Shown here piece by piece: positions 25,617 through 34,860 of a stretch of DNA of 64,000 nt. The translations under genes were made by a program, and so were the position numbers. The notes beneath the pieces are model-generated. The model searched no databases. It was not told where the DNA came from and saw only the letters and a list, made by a program, of their open reading frames with translations. The number at the start of each line of letters is the position of its first letter. The first letter of the stretch is position 1. The stretch covers positions 5,259 through 69,258 of the forward strand of contig CAZQKX010000013.1 of NCBI GenBank assembly GCA_964594065.1, given 5' to 3'. The stretch is from 4572-13 sp964594065. GTDB taxonomy: Bacteria; Planctomycetota; Phycisphaerae; Sedimentisphaerales; Anaerohalosphaeraceae.

Positions 25617-27517
25617 TGAAAAAACTGCTGCGTTTTTGGGTTTTGTGCATCACTGCGTTTTTTTTGCCTGCAGCCAATGCATATGCTTCTCCAGTCAAAT
25701 CGGTTACTTCACCGGATGGCAATATTGTCATTCAGTTTGAGATAAAGACATCCGATTCAATCAAAAATGGTTTGTATTGGACTGTTCTTTATAAGGACCG
25801 GACAGTTTTAAAAGCGTCTCGGATAGGCTTCGCATTAAACAACGGCCCGGCGCTGGAGGCGGGATTCAAAAACACCAATTCACACGTATCCTCTCATGAC
25901 AGCACCTGGAAACCCGTCTATGGCGAGCGGTCGAGTATTCGTAATCATTACAATCAATTACAGGTGAGGATTTGGGACGATCAGCCGGTGCCGCGGCAAA
26001 TGATGCTGACCTTCAGGGCCTATGATGAAGGGGCCGCGTTCAGGGTGACATTTCCCCGGCAGGAAGCGTTTGATCAGCTGGAAATCAAACAGGAACAGAC
26101 GCAGTTTCGTTTTACATCAGACCATTGGGCATGGGCCGTTTATTCGGCACAGGGACGATATGTCAAGCGGCGCTTATCGAAGATCGGCTCAAATTGTGAA
26201 CGTCCGCTGACGATGAAAGTACGGGATAATTTGTATCTTTCGGTTCTTGAAGCCGGGCTTGTTGACTATGCTCGGATGAAATTACAACAACATCCGAGCC
26301 TGCCCTATACACTGACCGCTCAACTTGGAAGCCCTGTTGCAGTCAAAACACCGTATGAGATTCCCTGGCGCGTTGTGATGATCGCGGAAACACCGGGTCA
26401 ACTGCTGGAGCATAATTACCTTGTCCTGAACCTGAACAAGCCGTGTGCAATTGAGGATACGTCGTGGATCGTACCGGGCAAGATGATGCGGGATATTACA
26501 TTGACGGTCGCCAACAGCAAAGATATCGTTGATTTTGCCGGGGCCGCCGGGATCGATTATCTGCATATCGACGCGGGTTGGTATGGTCACGAATATAATG
26601 ATCGTTCTGATGCGACGACGATCACGCCTGACCGGGGGCGAAGCGAGGATCCGGATAATTATGATTTGCAGGAAATAATCAACTATGCGCATGATCATGG
26701 TCTTAAAGTCATGGTCTATGTCAACCGCAGGCACCTGGAAACTCAACTGGATGAGATTTTGCCCTTGTATCGCAAGTGGGGTGTCGATGGGATCAAGTTT
26801 GGTTTTGTCAATGTGGGTACGCAGTGCTGGACCGACTGGCTGCATGAGGCAGTACGCAAAGCAGCCGCCTATCAGTTTGTGGTTGATGTTCATGACGAGT
26901 ATCGGCTGACCGGCTACGAGAGAACCTATCCCAATTTGATGACGGCCGAGGGAATTCGCGGTAATGAAGCAAAACCGACTGCGGAGTTGAACCTGGTGCA
27001 TCCGTTTACACGTTTTTTATGCGGGGCTGCCGATTACACGATTTGCTGGCATTATGCGGCTGACACGGATCGTTTACGATGTACCTGGCCGCACCAGATG
27101 GCTGCGTCAGTGGTGTATTACAGTCCGCTCCAGTTTTTGTTCTGGTATGATACACCCGCTTACTTTACCGGTGATGAACCCTACCTGGAGTATTTCAAGC
27201 ACCTGAAGACCGTGTGGGATCAGACTGAAGTTGTGCATGGACAGATCGGCGAATATATTACCGTTGCCCGAAGAAGCGGTTCGGATTGGTTTGTGGGAAC
27301 GATGAATGCGGTCAGGCGACGGCAGTTGGAAATACCGCTGGACTTTTTAACGCCGGGCAAAACGTATACGGCTTATGTTTATAAGGACACTGATCCAGCG
27401 AAGAGGCATCCGATCAAACAGGTTCGCTATGAAACACAAGCCGTGACATCTGAAAGTGTGATTTACGCGGATATGGCAAGTAATGGCGGACAGGCCATGC
27501 GGATCGTGGCTCAGTAA
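25613..27517 (+). CDS. GH97-family glycoside hydrolase, inverting-type
   Basis: The start at 25613 gives a signal peptide (KKLLRFWVLCITAFFLPAAN). Of 634 residues, about 25-270 form the N-terminal beta-sandwich (VTSPDGNIVIQFEI, LTFRAYDEGAAFRV), about 280-550 the (beta/alpha)8 barrel (YLHIDAGWYGHEYN, GLKVMVYVNRRHLE, VVDVHDEYRLTGYERTYPN, TAEGIRGNEA) and the last 90 a beta-domain. GH97 members are alpha-glucosidases (inverting) or alpha-galactosidases (retaining). The strand WGVDGIKFGFVN has Gly where the retaining enzymes carry their Asp nucleophile, and the HDE and RGNE glutamates are present, so it should be inverting. In an agar-type locus its natural substrate is uncertain. Confidence 0.88.
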   Translation: MMKKLLRFWVLCITAFFLPAANAYASPVKSVTSPDGNIVIQFEIKTSDSIKNGLYWTVLYKDRTVLKASRIGFALNNGPALEAGFKNTNSHVSSHDSTWKPVYGERSSIRNHYNQLQVRIWDDQPVPRQMMLTFRAYDEGAAFRVTFPRQEAFDQLEIKQEQTQFRFTSDHWAWAVYSAQGRYVKRRLSKIGSNCERPLTMKVRDNLYLSVLEAGLVDYARMKLQQHPSLPYTLTAQLGSPVAVKTPYEIPWRVVMIAETPGQLLEHNYLVLNLNKPCAIEDTSWIVPGKMMRDITLTVANSKDIVDFAGAAGIDYLHIDAGWYGHEYNDRSDATTITPDRGRSEDPDNYDLQEIINYAHDHGLKVMVYVNRRHLETQLDEILPLYRKWGVDGIKFGFVNVGTQCWTDWLHEAVRKAAAYQFVVDVHDEYRLTGYERTYPNLMTAEGIRGNEAKPTAELNLVHPFTRFLCGAADYTICWHYAADTDRLRCTWPHQMAASVVYYSPLQFLFWYDTPAYFTGDEPYLEYFKHLKTVWDQTEVVHGQIGEYITVARRSGSDWFVGTMNAVRRRQLEIPLDFLTPGKTYTAYVYKDTDPAKRHPIKQVRYETQAVTSESVIYADMASNGGQAMRIVAQ

Positions 27518-27598
27518 AAAGCTGTGCGAAAACAGTACTTTATGAAGCTGCTATGTTTTTTATAAAATGATCGATGTTATAATTATAAGGAATCAATC

Positions 27599-30500
27599 GT
27601 GTCTTTAAATCGTTCAAACAGAAAAACTCAGATCAACGATGTATTCTCGGAGATCGCAGACAAACGAGCGGAATACCGCGAGCAGAATCTTTATGTACCG
27701 CAACCGCCCAAACTGCCGAATAAAAATATCGACGCCCGCGGCCTTGATCCGAAAGCGGTTTTTAAGCCTGCTAAAAAGATCAACGATGCTGCCGGCCTGG
27801 CAAAGGAACTCCAAAAGCAACGCAAAAAATACGCTAAATTCATGGCCAACCTTGCGCCGGCTCTAAAATCCAAACGTCAGCAGATTTGCCTGGATACATT
27901 TGATTGGCGCCGGCAAACGAAACAGGACCTAAAAGACGCAGGGTTTGCCCAGGCCGGTAAAGGCAAATGGAAGAAAGTTGCCATCCCGCATTACGGCGAA
28001 CCGTTGGGTAAAGCGACGACCTACTACAGGACGACATTTACACTCACCGCAAAACAGATCAAGGTCGGGGCATTGTTCATCTGCTTCAAAGGAGTCGATT
28101 ATAAAGCCCAGGTCTATGTCAATGGTCATTTTCTCGGCTCGAATGAAGGATTCTTCAATCCCTTTGAATATGACTTTACCGATCATGCTGTCGCCGGCAA
28201 AAACACGCTGCTGGTTAAGGTGGATAATGACTTTGTGCAAAACGGGTCCGAAGACGAATCGGGGAGGAAATTGGACGGCGATAAGATCTATGCCGCAACG
28301 GGACCGGGCTATGACGACCCCCAGCGGGGATGGCATCATTGTCCGCCGGGGATGGGTATTTACAATGATGTTTATATTGATATTCGCAGCCGCACCACTA
28401 TTTCGGATATCTTCGTTCGCCCCTTAGTGGAAACATGCAGCGCACAGGCATGGCTGGAAATAAGTCACTGTGATCTTGAACCCAAAGATGTCACGGTTGA
28501 ACTGTCTCTGTTTGGCCAGAATTTCAAACGAACGATTTTCAAAAATATCAGGTACTGTCCGGAATGTAAAAGCGAATTAGGGCTTGGTGATGACCTGCAA
28601 TATGCCAAACAAAGGGCCGCTGGAACTCTCGGAAACCCGGTTAAAATACAGATGGGGCAGGGGAACAATTATCTGCGAGTAGAGTGTGAGATCCCGGACA
28701 TGCGGCTGTGGGAGTTAGAGTCTCCCTGGCTGTATCAGCTTCAGGTCAGGCTGCTTGACTCTGCCGGTAAGGTTCTGGATACCGGCAAGCAGCATTTTGG
28801 AATGCGTTCATTTAAAATTGACGCAGAAAGCCAGCCAAAGGGCAAGATCATCTTTAACGGCCGCCCGTTGCGTCTGCGTGGTGCCAACACGATGGGCCAT
28901 GAACAACAGTGTGTGGCCAAAAAGGATTTCGATCAACTCAGAGACGACATCCTGCTTGCAAAGATCTGTCATATGAATTACCTGCGGCTGACGCAGCGGC
29001 CTGTTCAGCAGGAAGTTTATGACACCTGCGACAAACTTGGCCTGATGGTCCAGACGGACCTGCCTGCGTTTGGCGCGATGCATCGAAGTCAATTCACAGA
29101 GTCCCTGCGGCAGGTTCATGTCATGACGCGGTTTGTCCGGTCTCATCCCAGCGTTGTCTTGTTGAGCTATATCAACGAACCGATGCCGAATTCATGCAAT
29201 AAGCCGCATCGTAATATCAGCCGGGATGAATTAACGGATTTCTTTACGATGGCCAACCTGGCTGTCAAACAATTACATCCCGATATTGCCGTTAAACCCA
29301 CAGACGGCGATTATGATCCGCCGGCTCCGGGATTGCCGGACAGGCATTGCTACACGACCTGGTATAATGGTCAGGGTGTCGAACTTGGCATGCTGAATAA
29401 GGGATTTTGGCAGCCGACGAAACCGGGCTGGCATTATGGCTGCGGCGAATTCGGCTCGGAGGGACTGGACCCGGTATCCTTAATGAAAGAAACCTATCCG
29501 GCATCGTGGCTGAAAAAGGAAAAAGGCGGCTGGAATCCGGACAAAATTATACAGCAGCAATGCGGTCTGTTTCATTATTTCTTTTACGACACGCCCGATG
29601 CAACCATGGAGGACTGGGTCCGGGCAAGCCAGGCCTACCAGGCATGGGCAACACGATTTATGACGGAAGCATTCCGGCGGGATAACCGCATGGTCAGTTT
29701 CGCGATCCATCTTTTTATCGACGCGTTTCCCTCCGGCTGGATGAAAGCGATCATGGATTGCCGGCGCCATCCCAAAAAAGCCTTTTTTGCTTACCGGGAT
29801 GCTTTAGCGCCATTGCTGGCCAATATTCGAACGGATCGATTTCAGTTTTATGCAAATGAAACGATCAGGCTTGAGGCCTGGGTTTGCAATGACCAGACCC
29901 AAGTCGACAAATCCCTGCAACTGCATTACCAGTTTGAGATCGATGGCAAACCGTTCATGGCCGGAAGGCAGAAAGCACACGTTCAATCCTGCCAAAGTTC
30001 TTTCCAGGGATTTCTGAAAGCCAAGGCGCCCAAAGTCACAGAGAGAAAAACAATGACAGCACGTCTTGCTTTGGTCGGCCCAAAAGGAAAGGTCATTAAT
30101 GATACCGTTGTCGAGTTGGAGGTTTTTCCGAAAACGCAATGGAAATACGAAGGCAACGTTTTCGTTCTCAGCAGAGCAAACACAAAAGCGGTTCAACTTT
30201 GCAATGAATTGTCAATCAAGCCGCACGTCCTTGGCCAAAAAAGTGAAAACGCCGATGTCATTCTGATTGACGACTTTTTGAAGTATGAAAAGAAGAAGTC
30301 GCTCATTCTCAAGGCCGTCAAAAACGGAGCCAAAGCGATCTTTTTAGAGATGCCCCCCGGGTCCTGTGCGATCGGCCCGGAGACCATCGAGATCAAGGAA
30401 AGCAGTTTCAATCCTCTTCATTTTGCCTCTCGAAAAACAGACCATGAATCTGTCGATGGGTTTAAGCCCAACGATTTCAGGTATTGGTACGATGCCGAAC

Positions 30501-30721
30501 TTGACAGAATCACCCCATTATTGAATACAACGTTTCAAGCCAAAGGATTTGTGCCGATCTTAACGAGCGGCAATCTCAACACACAGGGCCAATGGAGCAA
30601 AGCGCTTGCCGCAGGCGAAAAGAAGCTCGGTAAAGGCAAACTATGTGTTTGTCAAATTGACCTGGCAGGCAGAATAAAAACAAATCCAACCGCCAGGCTC
30701 TTCGCTCAGAGATTATTGTGA
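27599..30721 (+). CDS. GH2-family beta-glycosidase without signal peptide
   Basis: The 1040-residue protein starts at a GTG inside the fourth copy of the shared leader (AAGGAATCAATC-GTG), so its first residues MSLNRSNRK correspond to the leader peptides upstream of other genes. There is no signal peptide, so it is probably cytoplasmic. GH2 domains follow in order: a charged extension (1-90), sugar-binding sandwich (about 95-270), immunoglobulin-like domain (about 275-405), TIM barrel (about 405-740) with acid/base Glu527 in SYINEP and nucleophile Glu617 in GCGEFGSEG, then about 300 extra residues. An insertion in the second domain has a CPEC pair. It is likely a beta-galactosidase finishing the oligosaccharides. 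Confidence 0.9.
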   Translation: MSLNRSNRKTQINDVFSEIADKRAEYREQNLYVPQPPKLPNKNIDARGLDPKAVFKPAKKINDAAGLAKELQKQRKKYAKFMANLAPALKSKRQQICLDTFDWRRQTKQDLKDAGFAQAGKGKWKKVAIPHYGEPLGKATTYYRTTFTLTAKQIKVGALFICFKGVDYKAQVYVNGHFLGSNEGFFNPFEYDFTDHAVAGKNTLLVKVDNDFVQNGSEDESGRKLDGDKIYAATGPGYDDPQRGWHHCPPGMGIYNDVYIDIRSRTTISDIFVRPLVETCSAQAWLEISHCDLEPKDVTVELSLFGQNFKRTIFKNIRYCPECKSELGLGDDLQYAKQRAAGTLGNPVKIQMGQGNNYLRVECEIPDMRLWELESPWLYQLQVRLLDSAGKVLDTGKQHFGMRSFKIDAESQPKGKIIFNGRPLRLRGANTMGHEQQCVAKKDFDQLRDDILLAKICHMNYLRLTQRPVQQEVYDTCDKLGLMVQTDLPAFGAMHRSQFTESLRQVHVMTRFVRSHPSVVLLSYINEPMPNSCNKPHRNISRDELTDFFTMANLAVKQLHPDIAVKPTDGDYDPPAPGLPDRHCYTTWYNGQGVELGMLNKGFWQPTKPGWHYGCGEFGSEGLDPVSLMKETYPASWLKKEKGGWNPDKIIQQQCGLFHYFFYDTPDATMEDWVRASQAYQAWATRFMTEAFRRDNRMVSFAIHLFIDAFPSGWMKAIMDCRRHPKKAFFAYRDALAPLLANIRTDRFQFYANETIRLEAWVCNDQTQVDKSLQLHYQFEIDGKPFMAGRQKAHVQSCQSSFQGFLKAKAPKVTERKTMTARLALVGPKGKVINDTVVELEVFPKTQWKYEGNVFVLSRANTKAVQLCNELSIKPHVLGQKSENADVILIDDFLKYEKKKSLILKAVKNGAKAIFLEMPPGSCAIGPETIEIKESSFNPLHFASRKTDHESVDGFKPNDFRYWYDAELDRITPLLNTTFQAKGFVPILTSGNLNTQGQWSKALAAGEKKLGKGKLCVCQIDLAGRIKTNPTARLFAQRLL

Positions 30722-30723
30722 AC

Positions 30724-30761
30724 AGTAAACTACAGCGGGTTATCATCCGTAGTAGTTTACT
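30724..30761. terminator. Stem-loop between convergent genes
   Basis: AGTAAACTAC and GTAGTTTACT are perfect ten-base arms around an 18-base loop, between the GH2 stop and the last codons of the ThuA gene. No T-run follows, so a terminator role is only likely from its place. Confidence 0.4.
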
Positions 30762-31749
30762 CTGCGATCACTGCGACAGTTTCGCTTAGTTTTTGTTTTG
30801 GGACAGGTATGGTGACGGTTCCGGTTGCCGCCCATTCAGTGCCTCGCTGCAGTGTGATCTGGAAGCCTAATCCTTTCATCTGGTCGACATAATGGCCGTA
30901 AATTGTATGGAATACCCTTGACTTGTGATAATCGATCACCATGAGGCCGGGTTCCTGCTCGCCCGTTCCGTTATCTTTTTTGTCAGAAAAAGAGCTGGCC
31001 AGGACCGTTACGTTTTCCGCAGGGCCGCGCAGTTTGCCATATATTTCATCTTTAACGTGCAGCCATTGTTGAGGCAGGCCTTTCATGATCGGGTGGTCCG
31101 GCTCGTGACAAACAACGAGTGCTTCAACCTGCTGGCCATGCGTACCGCCATATCCCGGAGTGTTGTCTTGTATCCATTGACCCTCTCTGAGTCTGAGCAT
31201 CGGACCGGCGGTTTTTTCATTACGGCCGTTCCAGCCGCCAACGCCAATCATTTTGTTGTATTCGGCCCATTTTGGAAACGAATTATCAGCTGCATGGATC
31301 ACGACCAGGCCGCCGTCCTGCTGCATATACGTTTCGAAATCTTTTTTGACTTTTTCCGGCCAGGATTGACCGTTATAGTTGCTGACGATGACATCATATT
31401 TTGTGAATTGAGGATACCATTGGCTCCATTGGTCGCGGTTGATCTTGCTGTATTTCGGTGCTTCTTTTTCCCAAAGCTTTACCGCTTTTTCCCAGGCAGC
31501 CACCTTAGCCGAATCGTTTTTGTCTTCTTTTCTAAGCTTTGGTTTGCTGGGGGGGCTTTGGGGGCTGGTACAGACTTCGACATTGAACCGGCCTGTGTTT
31601 TCCAGTATTTCTTTTATAACCGGTGAAGTTTTGGCCCAGCTGTGATTGTTTTGGCCATCGATCAGCAGTACATTAAGTTTTGGGTTTTCTGCATACGCTG
31701 ATATGCAGCAAAATGCAAACCCAAGAGATGCAATCATAATATGTTTCAT
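30757..31749 (-). CDS. Secreted ThuA-domain protein
   Basis: The start at 31749 is preceded by AGAGGA. The 330-residue protein has a signal peptide (IMIASLGFAFCCISAYAE) and a ThuA domain: KLNVLLIDGQNNHSWAKTSP at about residues 23-42, YDVIVSNYNGQSWPEKVKKD, GGLVVIHAADNSFPKW, then PDHPIMKGLP and a late GRVFHTIYGHYVD-like strand (SRVFHTIYGHYVD). The fold is glutamine-amidotransferase-like. In planctomycetes such proteins sit with Gfo/Idh oxidoreductases in sugar pathways. Here the Gfo/Idh gene is directly upstream (about 97 bases) on the same strand. The reaction is unknown. Confidence 0.88.
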   Translation of the reverse strand: MKHIMIASLGFAFCCISAYAENPKLNVLLIDGQNNHSWAKTSPVIKEILENTGRFNVEVCTSPQSPPSKPKLRKEDKNDSAKVAAWEKAVKLWEKEAPKYSKINRDQWSQWYPQFTKYDVIVSNYNGQSWPEKVKKDFETYMQQDGGLVVIHAADNSFPKWAEYNKMIGVGGWNGRNEKTAGPMLRLREGQWIQDNTPGYGGTHGQQVEALVVCHEPDHPIMKGLPQQWLHVKDEIYGKLRGPAENVTVLASSFSDKKDNGTGEQEPGLMVIDYHKSRVFHTIYGHYVDQMKGLGFQITLQRGTEWAATGTVTIPVPKQKLSETVAVIAE

Positions 31750-31846
31750 AGTCAGTCCTCTTCTATTCAAATGTGTTGCGATAAAAAAGTCAAATTCTGT
31801 ACTTCATTGGCCAAAGCTTGCCTTTGATATTCATATTTTCTATAGA

Positions 31847-33175
31847 CTATACCTTAGCATTTTTGTAATCACGTCTTGAGCCGGTCAGCCATTCCGGATT
31901 GCATGAGCTGTCAGCAAAAGTATTTGTTTCAGGATTCCATTTGATTTCCTGCGCTTTATGGTATGTCATGTTCAGCAGGTGGCAGCAGATTGCAGTCCGA
32001 GCGCCGACAATCTCGTTGGCAATTGGTTTTTTACGGGTTTTCATACACTGAAGGAAATCACCGGAATGTCCTTTAATGTTCTTTTGCAATCTGATCGTGG
32101 CGTCTTTGAGGAAATTGTCTTCGACATATTTTAATTTGTGTCGAAGTGTTCCACCATCTTCACGTTTAGTGAATTTGGCAATCGTTTTCCCATCCATTTC
32201 GAAATTGAATTTCCCGCGGTCAACCTGAATTATGCCGTTTTCACATTTGAACGTAATAGCAATACCACTTGTATGTTCTACCTCAAGGCCATTTGCATAG
32301 ACAAGTTTGGCACCATTACCCGCTTTGGGATTTTTGGGCGGTACAGCTTTAACAGGACCGCTATTGTCCATATCCAAAGCCCACTGGACAATGTCAAGAT
32401 GATGAGCAGCCATATCGGCCAGCCAGCCGCCGCTGAATTCCGTGTAGCGACGCCAGAGTGGGAAGTGATCAATTATGCCGCGCGGACATACGAGTGAGTT
32501 ATAAGGCAATTTGGGTGCAGGTCCGAGCCATAGATTCCAATTCAGGCCAGGTTCCATTGGTTCTTCCGGAAGGTCGTAAGGCCTTGAAGGACCGCCAAAG
32601 CTTGTCGTAATGCTTAGCACCTTGCCGGCGGTCTCATTACGTACAAGTTCAGCGGCAATTCTGAATTCATTGGTGGATCGCTGCCATGACCCGGTTTGCA
32701 GGACACGGCCGGCTTTTTCAACTTCGCGCATAACTTCAACTGATTCAGCCATGTCATGGGTCAGGGGTTTTTCGCTATAAACATCTTTGCCGGCACGAAC
32801 CGCATCAATGATTTGAGTTGCATGCCAGTGGTCAGGTGTGGCGATGACAACCGCATCAATATCATCACGCGCGATCAGGTCTTCATAGTTTTCATATGAT
32901 TTGCATATCGCTTCGCCATGCTTTGGATTTTGTTTGTAGAACTCATTGGTCAGTTTAGTGAAATGTTCGCGGCGGTTAGTATCTACATCGCTAACTGCAA
33001 CAACCTGGGTGTTATGCCTGAAGTTATTCAACAGGCTTGCGCCCATCCTGCCTGCGCCGATTAGGCCTGTACGGATGCGATCATTCGCTAAGGTATTGGC
33101 GATACTTAACGTTGACGGCAGTATAAATGGGACTGCCATGGAGCTTTTCAGAAAAGATCTTCTTGTCGTTTTCAT
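31847..33175 (-). CDS. Gfo/Idh/MocA-family oxidoreductase with twin-arginine signal, 1
   Basis: The 442-residue protein starts with a Tat-type leader (TTRRSFLKSS), so it is exported folded. The Rossmann motif GLIGAGRMG lies near residues 38-46, the catalytic-region motif YSEKPLTHD near 135, and a GFO/IDH/MocA C-terminal domain follows (WRRYTEFSGGWLADMAAHHL, DIVQWALDM). Such enzymes use tightly bound NAD(P) to oxidise, epimerise or cleave sugars. A bound cofactor would fit an exported enzyme. It precedes the ThuA gene in the same direction. A ribosome site (AAAGGA) precedes the ATG. Substrate unknown, but the context is galactan use. Confidence 0.92.
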   Translation of the reverse strand: MKTTRRSFLKSSMAVPFILPSTLSIANTLANDRIRTGLIGAGRMGASLLNNFRHNTQVVAVSDVDTNRREHFTKLTNEFYKQNPKHGEAICKSYENYEDLIARDDIDAVVIATPDHWHATQIIDAVRAGKDVYSEKPLTHDMAESVEVMREVEKAGRVLQTGSWQRSTNEFRIAAELVRNETAGKVLSITTSFGGPSRPYDLPEEPMEPGLNWNLWLGPAPKLPYNSLVCPRGIIDHFPLWRRYTEFSGGWLADMAAHHLDIVQWALDMDNSGPVKAVPPKNPKAGNGAKLVYANGLEVEHTSGIAITFKCENGIIQVDRGKFNFEMDGKTIAKFTKREDGGTLRHKLKYVEDNFLKDATIRLQKNIKGHSGDFLQCMKTRKKPIANEIVGARTAICCHLLNMTYHKAQEIKWNPETNTFADSSCNPEWLTGSRRDYKNAKV

Positions 33176-33546
33176 ATATGTCCTTTTATAGAATCAGGTT
33201 ATATCGTTTTCGGGAAATATACTCCAATGTATATTATGTATAATGTTAACCTTGCAGGCAGGTTCATCATATTATATTATTTACAAGCGAATAATCAACT
33301 CTATCCTTCAAAAAGTTAACATAGGATTAAAAAATAGCAATTATATGCAGTAAATCCTCTTATAGCTTTTACTAAGTTTATCATCGATTTTATACTTGAA
33401 CAGTTATATTTAGAATGGATAATGCTATCCAAAACATGTAACATCTTAACTTTTGCAGGGGTATGTTAGACACGACAGATCAAATATTTAGCCACCTATT
33501 ACCTTCTGAAAACTGGGAAAGGACAAGGAGAAAGCAGGGCCGCCTT
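33176..33546. other. AT-rich divergent intergenic region
   Basis: No certain gene is seen. It holds the upstream regions of the divergent Gfo/Idh and GNAT genes. The frame of the GNAT gene stays open back to an ATG at 33463, but residues before 33547 look unconserved. Confidence 0.5.
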
Positions 33547-34359
33547 ATGAAAACATCTGACAACGCCAAGGCAGACGTCCGGATAGTCGAGATGACAGAA
33601 AAGGATGCGGGAAAAGTGCCGTTGTGCGGGCACACAGATCCGAGCAAAGAGGCCTACCGACACAAGTTCCAGTGGATAACCAAACGCATGTCCGAAGGGT
33701 TGAAGGCCAGGATGCTTAGCACACCAGACGATGGTCTCGCAGGGTATATCGAGTACATACCGGGCCAGCGTGCATGGAGGGCCGTCAGCGCTGCCAATTA
33801 CATGTTCATACACTGCATATACATGGAGAAGAGGTACAAGGGCAGAGGTTATGGCACACTCCTTATTGAGGATTGTGCCAGGGATGCCAGGAAGGCAAAT
33901 ATGCATGGTGTGGCAGTTGTAACACGCGAGGGTACCTGGATGGCTGGAAAGGAATTGTTCCTTAAGAATGGGTTCGAGGAGGTTGAGAAGGCACTTCCGG
34001 ATTTTTCACTGCTGGTGAAGAAATTTAAGCAATCCGCTCCAACACCGAGCTTTAAGGGGCAGTGGGATAAGAAGCGAAAGAAATTCGGTAAGGGCCTGAC
34101 GATCATAACCTCCGGCCAATGCCCTCATAACGCAAAAATGGTTAACGACATTGCTGAAATAGCAAGAGACAGATACGGAATAGAACCAAGAATCGTCGAG
34201 TATAGAAGTTACAGGCAAGCCCAGAACGCACCGTGGCCCTATGCCGTAGCCGGCGTGCTGTACGATGGCAAACTTGTCGCTGACCATACCATAAGCGGCA
34301 GGAGATTTCAGAACATCATGGAAAAGGAAATAGGAATAGACACCAAAAAGAGATGCTGA
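33547..34359 (+). CDS. GNAT acetyltransferase with YoaP-like C-terminal domain
   Basis: Taking the ATG at 33547, the protein has 270 residues (a start at 33463 would add 28). Residues about 10-160 form a GNAT domain, with the acetyl-CoA loop KRYKGRGYGTLLIEDCARDA (R-x-x-G-x-G) and GKELFLKNGFEEVEK. Residues about 175-270 (GLTIITSGQCPHNAKMVNDI, then YRSYRQAQ and GVLYDGKLVADH) resemble the YoaP domain often fused to GNAT proteins. Substrate unknown. Arginine is written mainly as AGA/AGG, whereas neighbours use CGN far more, which suggests recent transfer. No strong ribosome site is seen for either start. Confidence 0.82.
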   Translation: MKTSDNAKADVRIVEMTEKDAGKVPLCGHTDPSKEAYRHKFQWITKRMSEGLKARMLSTPDDGLAGYIEYIPGQRAWRAVSAANYMFIHCIYMEKRYKGRGYGTLLIEDCARDARKANMHGVAVVTREGTWMAGKELFLKNGFEEVEKALPDFSLLVKKFKQSAPTPSFKGQWDKKRKKFGKGLTIITSGQCPHNAKMVNDIAEIARDRYGIEPRIVEYRSYRQAQNAPWPYAVAGVLYDGKLVADHTISGRRFQNIMEKEIGIDTKKRC

Positions 34360-34413
34360 TTTGAATGGATCAGACAAAAGGAAAGTTCCTTACACCTTTA
34401 TTTATCCCTCCTG

Positions 34414-34860
34414 TCAATCAGACAGGACTAAAAATACTATAAATGAAAAAACACCAAAGAATATTAAGGTCCAGATTGAAAGCAAAATAAATGAAATTTT
34501 ATCTTCATATTTCTGGTGTTTTTCTAAGCATGGTGTTTGTGAAATTAAGTCAACTATTTCTTTTCCGGCTTCTCTTCGAACTTTATGCGAATGGTTTTTT
34601 GTTTTTTTCCACAATTGAAAATGATGAATTTGGATATAACGATCGATTTTCAAGCCTACATATAAAAAGCATAAAGAAATAAATATAAAAGTGATAACAA
34701 AAGACAGCAAGAGGATTGCAATCGGCAATGGATACTTCTTTACCAAAGGAAATCCTACAGTTATCGTTATTGTAATGGGTGCGATAAATATCCAAAATGG
34801 AGGTGTTTTTTCGCCATCAGAATAATGTTTTCTTTTAAATAACATAAACCTTCTATCCAA
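34414..34860 (-). CDS. Hypothetical membrane protein of a three-gene unit (third)
   Basis: I do not recognise this 148-residue protein. It has hydrophobic segments at about residues 22-38 (FWIFIAPITITITVGF), 45-70 (PIAILLLSFVITFIFISLCFL) and 122-145, with a basic, histidine-containing loop between (QIHHFQLWKKTKNHSHKVRR). A TTG at 34860 overlaps the end of the gene before it; an ATG at 34845 is the alternative start. It is the last of three small overlapping membrane-protein genes. AT-rich composition sets the group apart from the flanking Gfo/Idh gene. Confidence 0.7.
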   Translation of the reverse strand: MDRRFMLFKRKHYSDGEKTPPFWIFIAPITITITVGFPLVKKYPLPIAILLLSFVITFIFISLCFLYVGLKIDRYIQIHHFQLWKKTKNHSHKVRREAGKEIVDLISQTPCLEKHQKYEDKISFILLSIWTLIFFGVFSFIVFLVLSD

